This document shows, piece after piece, positions 1 through 5,474 of a DNA stretch of 7,547 nucleotides. The stretch is from positions 1 to 7,547 of the forward strand of contig JBKBMW010000037.1 of assembly GCA_046295675.1 (NCBI GenBank), in the 5' to 3' direction. The notes under the pieces are model-generated. The model saw only the letters and a list, made by a program, of their open reading frames with translations. It did not search any database and had not been told where the DNA came from. Positions within the stretch are counted from its first letter, which is position 1. The number at the start of each line of letters is the position of its first letter. This DNA is from JAOAJF01 sp046295675. GTDB lineage: Archaea > Micrarchaeota > Micrarchaeia > Anstonellales > Anstonellaceae. Both the position numbers and the translations under genes were made by a program.

Positions 1-343
1 TCCAGATTAATTTATAATTATTATCAAAATACAAAACACGATAAGCTATGCCCTTTATTTCCTTAGTAACAAAATAATTTCGTAAAGGATTGCCAGGCTT
101 AAATCCTAAAAATAAAGTTTTTAAATCATTGCTCATACCCAATTTTTCCCATTTTTGGTTAAAGGTTTTAACTGCTGATGGGTTTTTTATTTCAAAGATA
201 AGAAGAGGATATTTTCGAGTATAAGTATAATATAACATAAAAGCAAAATTTCCCATAAATTCATTTTTAAATTTTTCAATCTCGGCTGAAGAAATTTTTT
301 GAGGTTTAATAAAAAAATCAAAAACAAAATTGCTTATACTCAC
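1..343 (-). CDS. Hypothetical protein, N-terminal part; runs off left edge, possible RelE-like C-terminal region
   Basis: The minus strand is open from the window edge to a TGA at 446-448. The only usual start codon in this frame upstream of residue 30 is GTG at 343-341, which gives 114 visible residues and no stop. An in-frame ATG at 256-254 is the alternative start. The composition is protein-like: an acidic/basic helix around residues 20-30, an aromatic stretch NFAFMLYYTYTRKYP at 32-46, and a tail (residues 83-114) with PGNPLRNYF, then KGIAYRVLYFDNNYKLIW. That tail recalls the 'reduce, then RVxY strand' region of RelE/ParE-type toxins, but this is a resemblance only, and the preceding 80 residues do not fit a simple RelE. 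No antitoxin gene is visible. The same frame upstream of the GTG (344-445) encodes a hydrophobic stretch without a start, so the true 5' end is uncertain. That it is coding is fairly sure; the function is not known. Confidence 0.6.
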   Translation of the reverse strand, partial: MSISNFVFDFFIKPQKISSAEIEKFKNEFMGNFAFMLYYTYTRKYPLLIFEIKNPSAVKTFNQKWEKLGMSNDLKTLFLGFKPGNPLRNYFVTKEIKGIAYRVLYFDNNYKLIW

Positions 344-516
344 CCATTTTGCAGCAAATAAATATACAACAAAAAAATTAAGATTAGAAGCTGAAAAAGT
401 AGCAAAAAAAATATTTCCAAATTCTATTGCTGCTTTTGACTTACTTCAAATTAAAATTTGAAAACAAAAAATTTGGTTAAATAGGATTTCGTTATGCTTT
501 TAAATCTTAAACTACT

Positions 517-557
517 AAATATAAATATGCTTTTTATTTTTGAATTAAAAAAGGTGG
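517..557 (+). promoter_or_regulatory. TATA box and Shine-Dalgarno of the rpoE' operon
   Basis: AAATATAAATAT at 517-528 is a good archaeal TATA box. A start of transcription about 27 nt downstream, near 549-550, would leave a leader of about a dozen bases holding AAGGTGG (551-557), which pairs with the 16S rRNA 3' end. The SD lies 4 nt before ATG 562 but only 1 nt before the alternative TTG 559, so ATG 562 is preferred. The reverse complement of the same A/T block could also serve the leftward gene, but no fitting start codon follows it. Confidence 0.6.
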
Positions 558-561
558 CTTG

Positions 562-1137
562 ATGTTTTATCTGTTAAAGGTTGAAGATAGACTTAGATTT
601 CCTGCCAAGGATTTTGCAATGAATTTAAAAAATGCTCTTTTACATATTGCAAGGGAAAAATACGAAAGGACTGTAGATAATGATTCAACAGTAATTTTAT
701 CAGTATCAAATCTTAATCCACTGGGAGATGGTCTGATTATCCCAGGAGATGATGCAGCATATTATGATGTAGAATTTGATGCTCTTGTTTATAAACCAGA
801 AATTAACGAAATAGTGGAGTGCCCAATTACAGAAGTAATGGAGTTTGGAGTTTTTGTAAGCATTGGTCCTTTAGAAGGATTGGTTCATCTTTCACAGATA
901 ACAAATGATTTTTTAACTTATAATAGAAAAGCAGGCTCGTTTGTTGGAAAAGAATCCAAAAAAACATTAAAGAAAGGAGATATTGTTTATGCTAAAGTTG
1001 CTACTGTTTCATTAAAAGGCCCAATTTCTGAAGCAAAAATAGGATTAACCATGAGGCCAGTAGGCCTTGGTAAAATAGAATGGATAGAAAAACAATTAAA
1101 GGATGAAGAAGAAAAATCAAAAAAAACAAAGAAGTGA
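562..1137 (+). CDS. rpoE1: DNA-directed RNA polymerase subunit Rpo7 (RpoE')
   Basis: This is the large subunit of the Rpo4/Rpo7 stalk of archaeal RNA polymerase, the counterpart of eukaryotic RPB7, which binds emerging RNA and helps open complex formation. The 191 residues match the family length. Residues 1-80 form the N-terminal tip domain, starting MFYLLKVEDRLRFPAKDF and including the Gly-rich GDGLIIPGDDAAYYDVEF (55-72). Residues 82-167 form an S1/OB domain: the strand pattern ITEVMEFGVFVSIGPLEGLVH (89-109) and the closing IGLTMRPVGLGKIEW (160-174) are typical. The tail is highly charged (Glu/Lys-rich). The ATG at 562 is chosen over TTG 559 because of SD spacing. It is the first gene of an operon, and its TGA (1135-1137) ends 4 bases before spt4 begins, as in many archaea where rpoE' and spt4 are adjacent. 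Confidence 0.95.
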   Translation: MFYLLKVEDRLRFPAKDFAMNLKNALLHIAREKYERTVDNDSTVILSVSNLNPLGDGLIIPGDDAAYYDVEFDALVYKPEINEIVECPITEVMEFGVFVSIGPLEGLVHLSQITNDFLTYNRKAGSFVGKESKKTLKKGDIVYAKVATVSLKGPISEAKIGLTMRPVGLGKIEWIEKQLKDEEEKSKKTKK

Positions 1138-1141
1138 GAAA

Positions 1142-1336
1142 ATGGTGAAAATAGATAAACAAACAAGAAGAATTTATGACGATACTGACCCATATCTTCA
1201 GAGTGAAGAAGCAAAAAATAAGGACTTTTCAGAAAAATATTCCTCTTCAGTTTATATATTAAATCCAGAAAAATCACAAATAGCAAAAAAATTAGGACAT
1301 AATGAACGTGGCTTGTATGCAATTCAAATAAATTAG
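1142..1336 (+). CDS. spt4: Spt4-like transcription elongation factor (RpoE'') lacking its zinc-binding cysteines
   Basis: Spt4 pairs with Spt5 to clamp RNA polymerase and aid processivity. The 64 residues have the family length, and the C-terminal half is diagnostic: VYILNPEKSQIAKKLG (37-52) and GLYAIQI (57-63) fit the usual Spt4 strand, helix and final strand. The gene also directly follows rpoE', its usual neighbour. The N-terminal half normally carries a four-cysteine zinc ribbon, but there is no cysteine anywhere in this protein. Aligned by eye with typical archaeal Spt4 (from memory), the four Cys positions fall on D5, T8, D16 and L19, while flanking residues (R10-I11, T15, P17, S21) are kept. 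An upstream in-frame ATG at 1103 lies within rpoE'. The ATG at 1142 is chosen because GTGAG (1134-1138) precedes it and its product begins where the family does. The homology is likely; how it folds without zinc is open. Confidence 0.8.
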   Translation: MVKIDKQTRRIYDDTDPYLQSEEAKNKDFSEKYSSSVYILNPEKSQIAKKLGHNERGLYAIQIN

Positions 1337-1344
1337 GTGTAAAA

Positions 1345-1620
1345 ATGGGAAAAAAACCAAGAGGAAGAGAAAGACTTGTACGATGTGATTCTTGTGGAAG
1401 GTTAATTCCTAAGGACAAGTCTGTAACCATTGACTCAGTTACTGTTTATGACACAGAGTTCAAGGGGCTTACAGAAGAAGAAAAACAAAATGAAGTTAGA
1501 ACAGTGATACATGGTTTTAAAACATATTGCATTTCCTGTGGAAAGCATAGAAGGATTTTTGAAAAGAAAAAACGCCAATTTCAAAGAAGAAAAGAAAATG
1601 ATATATTAAAAGATATATAA
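1345..1620 (+). CDS. Small-subunit ribosomal protein eS26-like zinc protein
   Basis: A 91-residue basic protein with two CxxC knuckles, RCDSCGRLIPKDKSV (13-27; C14, C17) and YCISCGKHRRIF (61-72; C62, C65), followed by a Lys/Arg-rich helix (73-90). In eS26 the first pair is followed by PKDKA and the second reads YCxSCAxH, so both landmarks are present in the right order. eS26 sits at the mRNA exit channel of archaeal and eukaryotic 30S/40S subunits. Differences from the family are a Gly-Lys where Ala-Ile is usual after the second pair, an acidic linker (TEEEKQNE, 43-50), and no long N-terminal basic extension. The start ATG is preceded by AGGTG (1335-1339), which overlaps the spt4 stop and indicates co-transcription. 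A different small archaeal zinc-ribbon protein cannot be excluded, but the PKDK motif favours eS26. Confidence 0.7.
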   Translation: MGKKPRGRERLVRCDSCGRLIPKDKSVTIDSVTVYDTEFKGLTEEEKQNEVRTVIHGFKTYCISCGKHRRIFEKKKRQFQRRKENDILKDI

Positions 1621-1622
1621 AT
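1611..1622 (+). promoter_or_regulatory. Possible internal TATA box before the DUF1805 gene
   Basis: AGATATATAAAT overlaps the stop codon of the eS26-like gene. Transcription would start about 1643-1645, giving the DUF1805 gene its own mRNA with a leader of about 50 nt. The 73-nt gap to the next gene is the only sizeable spacer in this operon, which fits an internal promoter. The call rests on A/T composition alone. Confidence 0.35.
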
Positions 1623-1693
1623 CTGAAAATGAATAAAAATAACAAGATGGGGATTTGATGCTAATAAAAAAAGGAAAAAAGGGTGAGTAAAAG

Positions 1694-1987
1694 TTGGGGG
1701 AGCAAACAATAATTTTTGAAGGAAAAAAATTCATTGGCTTGTCCTTTGAACTTGGAAATCTGCCGCTTTTAGTTTTAAAATGCAAAAAGGGCTATATTGC
1801 CTGCTGCTACCTTGACAAAAAATCAGCAGAAAACTTAGGAGATGTTGCAGCATTTGTACCTGGGGTAAAAAGCTTTGATGAAATGCTTAAATCAAAAATC
1901 AGAACGATGACAGCTTGGGCTGAAGAGATAGGTATAAGAGAGGGCATGTCAGTAAAAAAGGCGATCGAACTTTTGGAAAAAGATTAA
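1694..1987 (+). CDS. DUF1805 (YunC-like) family protein
   Basis: A 97-residue soluble protein matching the DUF1805 pattern found in archaea and Firmicutes (YunC): a first strand pair ending in PLLVLKCKKGYIACCYLD (residues 24-41), then AENLGDVAAFVPGVKSFDEML (45-65) and a C-terminal helix EEIGIREGMSVKKAIELL (77-94). The family has no established function. The Cys-Cys pair within GYIACCYLD is conspicuous, since one Cys is common at this point in the family. The start is TTG at 1694: an in-frame TAA lies immediately upstream (1688-1690), and GGGTGAG (1681-1687), a strong SD, sits 6 nt before the TTG. It is the last gene of the rpoE' operon or has its own promoter, and it ends 19 nt from the convergent htpX gene. 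The family call is firm; the role is unknown. Confidence 0.85.
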   Translation: MGEQTIIFEGKKFIGLSFELGNLPLLVLKCKKGYIACCYLDKKSAENLGDVAAFVPGVKSFDEMLKSKIRTMTAWAEEIGIREGMSVKKAIELLEKD

Positions 1988-1991
1988 ATTC

Positions 1992-2006
1992 TAACTTTTA
2001 TTTTTA
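1992..2006 (+). terminator. T-rich terminator of the rpoE'-DUF1805 operon
   Basis: The 19-nt gap between the convergent DUF1805 and htpX genes holds TAACTTTTATTTTTA on the plus strand. Archaeal RNA polymerase ends transcription at such U-rich tracts without a hairpin. The opposite strand has no T-run here, so the htpX transcript probably ends further left, inside or beyond DUF1805. Confidence 0.45.
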
Positions 2007-2879
2007 TTACATTGAACGCAATATTTTTATTCGTTCATTTATAGGTGGGTGGGTAGAAAAAAGGTTTGATACACTTTCTAAAAAATCTGTTTTTGGGTCA
2101 GATATAAAAAGAGCACTTGCAGGCCCATAATCAATTGAAGATTGAGGACTATTTTTAATTTTTTCTAAAGCAGATGCTAAACCCTCTGGATTTCTGGTTA
2201 ATTGAACTGCAGATGCATCTGCTAAAAATTCTCTTTTTCTTGAGATTGCTAAAGCAATAAGACGAGAAATTAAAGGGGCAAGAATTGATAGTAGAATTAG
2301 AAAAATAGTAATATTGCCTGATTCTTTGCTTCTTCTGGAATTAGAGGAATATCTGAAAAAACCAGCTAAAAATGAAATCATCCCAATCATTACCACAACA
2401 AATGTCATAAATCTAGTATCATAGTTTTTTATATGACTCATTTCATGGGCTAATACTCCTTCCAACTCTTGGCGATTTGTTAGATTTAATAACCCTCTTG
2501 TTACAGCTATTACCGCATGGTCAGGATCAGGACCTGTTGCAAATGCATTTGGTGCTGGGTCTTCTAAGATATAAAATTTCGGTGGTTTTTTAAATCCTGC
2601 TGCCAATGCCAAGCCTTCTCCTGTATTTATTAAATAAACATCTTTAATTGGATCTGCTGGTTTAGCACCAGTAAAAAAAAGGATAATTTTATAAGAATAA
2701 AGATAGATAAAAAGCGGATAAATAATTGAGAAAAGAGAAAGAATAATAACTAATAATGGTGGTAAATTAAAAATGTATATAATTCCAAAAAAAAGCGAAG
2801 CTAAAATTAAAAAAACAAAAAAAGCAAAAAGATACGAATAAATTTTATTTTTGTTTTGTACATCCCAAAAAGAAACCAT
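2007..2879 (-). CDS. htpX: HtpX-like membrane zinc metalloprotease (M48 family)
   Basis: An integral membrane endopeptidase that degrades misfolded membrane proteins. The 290 residues match HtpX. Two hydrophobic helices lie at about 13-37 and 42-70, followed by the cytoplasmic catalytic region with NAFATG (111-116) and the zinc motif HEMSH (145-149), where E146 is the general base. Two further membrane helices lie at about 157-175 and 189-213. The third zinc ligand is E217 in REFLADASAVQLT, and the usual end STHPPINERIKIL is at 275-287. No key residue is missing. ATG 2879 is chosen: GGTG (2889-2886) lies 6 nt ahead of it, whereas the upstream TTG 2891 would sit on that SD. The gene lies just downstream of lemA on the same strand, a pairing found in many bacteria and archaea, so the two probably form one transcript. 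Confidence 0.93.
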   Translation of the reverse strand: MVSFWDVQNKNKIYSYLFAFFVFLILASLFFGIIYIFNLPPLLVIILSLFSIIYPLFIYLYSYKIILFFTGAKPADPIKDVYLINTGEGLALAAGFKKPPKFYILEDPAPNAFATGPDPDHAVIAVTRGLLNLTNRQELEGVLAHEMSHIKNYDTRFMTFVVVMIGMISFLAGFFRYSSNSRRSKESGNITIFLILLSILAPLISRLIALAISRKREFLADASAVQLTRNPEGLASALEKIKNSPQSSIDYGPASALFISDPKTDFLESVSNLFSTHPPINERIKILRSM

Positions 2880-2904
2880 TTTTGGCACCAAAGAATTGGG
2901 TGAT

Positions 2905-3456
2905 TTAATTAAATGAAACTTTTACATTTTCTCTTTCTTTTTCCTCTATTTTGAAATATTCTCTTGGACCAAAACCAAACATTGATGCTATAAAGGAATA
3001 TGGGATTTGAGCTATTTTGGTATTGTATTCTAAAACAGAATCATTGTAAAATTGCCTTGTATAAGCTATCTTTGATTCTATTCCATCTAATTGTTCTTGT
3101 AAAAGCCTGAAATTTTCTGAAGCTTGCAATTGTGGATAATTTTCAGCAACTGCGAAAATGGATTTTAAAGCAGCACTAAATTCTGATTCTGCCTTTGCTT
3201 TTTGTGAAGGAGAAGTTGCCCCTAAAGCAGCAACCCTTGCTTTTGTTACATTTTCAAAAATTTCTTTCTCGTGTTTTGCATAGCCTTTTACTGTTTCTAC
3301 TAAATTTGGTACAAGGTCATATCTTTTTTTAAGCTGAACATCAATTTGAGCCCATGCATTATCGATTCTTGCTTTTAGGCTAACCAAATTATTGTAGATT
3401 AAAACAAATACGATTACAAAAACAACAAATAATATAATTAATAATTCTATTAGCAT
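2905..3456 (-). CDS. lemA: LemA family membrane protein
   Basis: LemA proteins have one N-terminal membrane anchor and an alpha-helical bundle; their exact role is unsettled, but they recur beside HtpX. The anchor here is residues 2-21, very hydrophobic. After it come the family signatures NNLVSLKARIDNAWAQIDVQ (22-41), LKKRYDLVPNLVETVKGYA (42-60) and KHEKEIFENVTKAR (61-74). The helical hairpin around 90-145 includes AVAENYPQLQASENFRLLQ (102-120) and YNDSVLEYNTKI (137-148), and the end P-x-S-F-I-A-S-M-F-G-F is at 152-162. The length of 183 is typical and nothing is truncated. The start ATG is preceded by GGTGGTGATC (3470-3461 on the minus strand), a nearly perfect match to the anti-SD. htpX follows after 25 nt. 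Confidence 0.95.
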   Translation of the reverse strand: MLIELLIILFVVFVIVFVLIYNNLVSLKARIDNAWAQIDVQLKKRYDLVPNLVETVKGYAKHEKEIFENVTKARVAALGATSPSQKAKAESEFSAALKSIFAVAENYPQLQASENFRLLQEQLDGIESKIAYTRQFYNDSVLEYNTKIAQIPYSFIASMFGFGPREYFKIEEKERENVKVSFN

Positions 3457-3460
3457 TAGA

Positions 3461-3518
3461 GATCACCACCAAAGTAAAGATGATTGTTAAATAATAAATA
3501 AAAGCAAACTTTAAAAAG
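3461..3518 (-). promoter_or_regulatory. Promoter region and strong ribosome binding site of lemA-htpX
   Basis: On the minus strand, CTTTTTAAAG (3518-3509) and CTTTTATTTATTATTT (3504-3489) are two candidate TATA elements; the second would place the transcript start at about 3470, immediately before the SD GGTGGTGATC. Which one is used cannot be told from sequence. The region is squeezed between lemA and the 3' end of the upstream gene. Confidence 0.4.
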
Positions 3519-3527
3519 ATTGTTATT

Positions 3528-3543
3528 AGTATAAAGAGAAAAA
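3528..3543 (-). terminator. Possible T-rich terminator of the membrane-anchored protein gene
   Basis: Right after the TAG of the upstream gene the minus strand reads GATTTTTCTCTTTATA, a U-rich tract suited to archaeal intrinsic termination. It would separate that gene's transcript from lemA-htpX, although read-through into the same-strand lemA is possible. Confidence 0.35.
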
Positions 3544-3544
3544 T

Positions 3545-4144
3545 CTAGTGAAGAAGAATTTTCATAATATCATTTTTTGGCTTAAGGTTTATAATTCTTT
3601 TTTGTGGTTTTTTTATAATTGTAATTGTATCCACTCTGCTTTGTCCTAAGAACTTATCATAAAATGGTTGATCATGGTCTTGTTTTCTTTTAACAGTGTC
3701 CTGAATATTTTGGTCTTTTGCTTTAAAATATGGGGAATCTCTATATATAGAACCATCTATCTTTTTATCCTCTTGAGTTGGTTTGTAGGGAGTTTTTTGA
3801 GTAATTTTGGGCTTTTTGGTTTTTTGAACTGAAAATAATTTTTGTTTTACCTGTTTAACAGGAATAGTAAGAAAGGGGAGATTGTTTCTTTCTGTCAAAT
3901 CTGAAGATAATGAATCAGGGGGGAGAGCATCAGTTTTTAAAATTTTTGTGAAAATAGGAGAAGTTATAGAATCTGTTTTTTTTACTGTTGCAGGCTTTTC
4001 TTTTTCTATTTTTAAGGACTCTTCCCTTTGGCAGTTTTTATACCAAAAGCCAATTATTACAACAGAGGCAACAACTCCCAACCATTTTAAAATTTTCTTT
4101 ATTATATTTTTAGATGGTTGCTTATCATCAGGTTGATTTGACAT
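3545..4144 (-). CDS. Single-pass membrane-anchored, Lys/Thr/Pro-rich protein of unknown function
   Basis: I do not recognise this 199-residue protein. It starts with a polar stretch (1-12), a basic patch NIIKKILKW (13-21), one hydrophobic segment of about 22-35 (LGVVASVVIIGFWY), and a Cys at 38. The rest is a low-complexity region rich in Lys, Thr, Ser, Pro, Gln and Asp with few hydrophobic clusters, which suggests an extended or disordered tail. The basic patch before the helix predicts an N-in, C-out anchor, so the tail would lie outside the membrane. Short hydrophobic islands occur at 90-97 (NLPFLTIP region) and near the C-terminus (DTITIIKK, MKILLH). ATG 4144 has GTGAT at 4154-4150 as SD, and a good TATA box lies upstream. 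It stands on the same strand as lemA-htpX. Coding is supported by the long open frame with SD and promoter. Overlapping antisense frames are judged to be shadows. Confidence 0.7.
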   Translation of the reverse strand: MSNQPDDKQPSKNIIKKILKWLGVVASVVIIGFWYKNCQREESLKIEKEKPATVKKTDSITSPIFTKILKTDALPPDSLSSDLTERNNLPFLTIPVKQVKQKLFSVQKTKKPKITQKTPYKPTQEDKKIDGSIYRDSPYFKAKDQNIQDTVKRKQDHDQPFYDKFLGQSRVDTITIIKKPQKRIINLKPKNDIMKILLH

Positions 4145-4190
4145 AAATAATCACACATACAAATGTTATAAATAATATATAAACATAGTT

Positions 4191-4203
4191 ATTTATAAAT
4201 CTT
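4191..4203 (-). promoter_or_regulatory. TATA box and BRE of the membrane-anchored protein gene
   Basis: The minus strand reads AAG-ATTTATAAAT (4203-4191), a classic archaeal BRE/TATA arrangement. The start of transcription is expected near 4169, about 25 nt before ATG 4144, leaving room for the GTGAT ribosome site. The decamer is its own reverse complement, but no rightward gene follows; nreA converges on this region from the right on the same strand. Confidence 0.5.
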
Positions 4204-4217
4204 ATGGTTGTGGTAAA

Positions 4218-5423
4218 TTAATTAAAATCTTCTAAATTAGTCTGAGCTAAAAATCTGCTAAATAAAGAATAATTTTTTATTTCTAAAAATAATATTTTTT
4301 CCAAATAATTGAAAAGTTCTTTTTTGTTGTCAAATTTTTTTGGCTCTTTATCAAATGCATGCCTAACATTTTCCCTTATTTCCCAAACCCCAACAGGAAT
4401 ATCGTATTGAGGCATAATCTCCCTTATTACTAAAACCTTTGCCTGTTTTTTTAGTTTTTTTACCAAAGCTTCAGATATTGCAAACAAACTTGCATAATAA
4501 CCTCCTCCTTGCTTTTGAGCATAACTTGTTCTACCAAAAAAACTTTCATATTCGCTAGAAATTGCATAATTTGTTTTCGAACCACACCAGGCTTCAATAT
4601 TTTCAAATTCCCAACTTCCTGGAAATAATATAATAGTGAATTTATTTGCAAGATAAAGGTTTTCAAAAACTAAAATTTTATCCAAAAAAGAAAACATTTT
4701 TATTTTTTTAATAAAAAACTTTGCTAAAATTGAATCAGTAGCAGTTATACTCCATTTTGTTGGAACAAATTTTTTATTTTGTATTTTACCTAAAAAACCT
4801 GCACTAAAAATTTTACAGATATAAAATTCATCAAAACCTGCTTTAAACAATTCGAAAATAGATTCAGATGCAGAAAGATTTTCTTGTATTAGACTATCCA
4901 CTTTTTTTGGGACAGATGGATTAGATACTACAGAAAACTTTTTTATTAGTGCCTTTGGTCCTACTGGTGAATGTATCTGATGAAAATTTACAAATAATGA
5001 TGGTTTTTTTACATAATCTGCTTCAACATCAACAGGTTTGAAAGAAAGGAAAACATCAGAAATATTTTGAAGCATTTTTGTGTTTTCTTTTGGATTAATA
5101 AAAGAAGCCCTTATTTGCATTGAAGAAGCATAGAAAATTTTTTTAAAATCCCAACCATACCAACTAGATGGATTTACATCGATTTTCTCGTCTAATAAAA
5201 AAATTGGATTTGGTGAAATTTTTGGATAGTTAAAGTGAGGTACAAATATGTTTGGCGGAGTTGGACCAAAAAAATATTCTTTATCAAAAATTTTTTGATG
5301 TTTTAATTTAACAAGATACTTATGTGGACAGTGTACTCTTTTATTTCTTTTACACTCTACACAAAGCTCATTAGGACTAGTCAATGAAATTTTGTTTTTT
5401 TGAAGAAGACTTAGAACATCCAT
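4218..5423 (-). CDS. nreA: NreA-type archaeal DNA repair protein with PCNA-binding tail
   Basis: NreA family proteins occur across archaea and have been linked genetically to repair of mitomycin C damage together with UvrABC and PCNA. The 401 residues fit the family. An N-terminal zinc site CVECKRNKRVHCPH (C21, C24, C32, H34) is followed by the family signature YFFGPTPPNIFVPHFNYPKI (50-69), corresponding to the NRE_N domain. The NRE_C part includes VPTKWSITATD (220-230), GSWEFENIEAW (269-279), GGGYYASLFAISEAL (306-320) and PVGVWEIRENVR (343-354). The last residues QTNLEDF (394-400) make a PIP box (Q, +3 Leu, +6 Phe) for binding the sliding clamp. ATG 5423 is preferred to TTG 5426. No SD precedes it, and a TATA-like element lies about 24 nt upstream, so the mRNA is probably leaderless. 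It is divergent from dph5. Confidence 0.92.
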   Translation of the reverse strand: MDVLSLLQKNKISLTSPNELCVECKRNKRVHCPHKYLVKLKHQKIFDKEYFFGPTPPNIFVPHFNYPKISPNPIFLLDEKIDVNPSSWYGWDFKKIFYASSMQIRASFINPKENTKMLQNISDVFLSFKPVDVEADYVKKPSLFVNFHQIHSPVGPKALIKKFSVVSNPSVPKKVDSLIQENLSASESIFELFKAGFDEFYICKIFSAGFLGKIQNKKFVPTKWSITATDSILAKFFIKKIKMFSFLDKILVFENLYLANKFTIILFPGSWEFENIEAWCGSKTNYAISSEYESFFGRTSYAQKQGGGYYASLFAISEALVKKLKKQAKVLVIREIMPQYDIPVGVWEIRENVRHAFDKEPKKFDNKKELFNYLEKILFLEIKNYSLFSRFLAQTNLEDFN

Positions 5424-5440
5424 CAAAATAATTATAAGCG

Positions 5441-5452
5441 TTTAAATTTAAA
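5441..5452. promoter_or_regulatory. Palindromic TATA-like element shared by divergent nreA and dph5
   Basis: TTTAAATTTAAA is a perfect 12-bp palindrome lying near the middle of the 51 bases between ATG 5423 (nreA, leftward) and ATG 5475 (dph5, rightward). Its centre is about 24 nt from the first start and about 28 nt from the second, the distance at which archaeal TATA boxes stand from transcription starts. Both genes lack a convincing SD. This suggests one symmetric TBP site driving two leaderless transcripts. Confidence 0.5.
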
Positions 5453-5474
5453 ATAGCGAATGCAGGATATAGAT

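Noticed and set aside
494..562. 22-codon frame MLLNLKLLNINM... overlapping the rpoE' ATG by TGATG
   Set aside because: It contains the TATA box expected to drive rpoE', so it would lie upstream of the transcript start; probably chance.
1103..1141. Upstream start ATG 1103 extending Spt4 by 13 residues
   Set aside because: It lies inside rpoE', adds a Lys-rich run not seen in Spt4, and ATG 1142 has its own SD (GTGAG).
987..1430. 147-codon minus-strand frame across rpoE', spt4 and the eS26-like gene
   Set aside because: It is antisense to three recognised genes, is low in complexity (Phe/Leu/Ser-rich from A-rich sense DNA) and has no SD or promoter.
3882..4136. 84-codon plus-strand frame opposite the membrane-anchored protein
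   Set aside because: It is antisense to a frame with SD, BRE/TATA and an N-terminal membrane anchor; it has no SD of its own.
4460..4666. Minus-strand frame inside nreA in another reading frame
   Set aside because: nreA is recognised along its full length; this is a shadow.
5460..5474. Upstream ATG 5460 as dph5 start
   Set aside because: Only about 13 nt from the centre of the likely TATA element and five residues longer than the usual family N-terminus.
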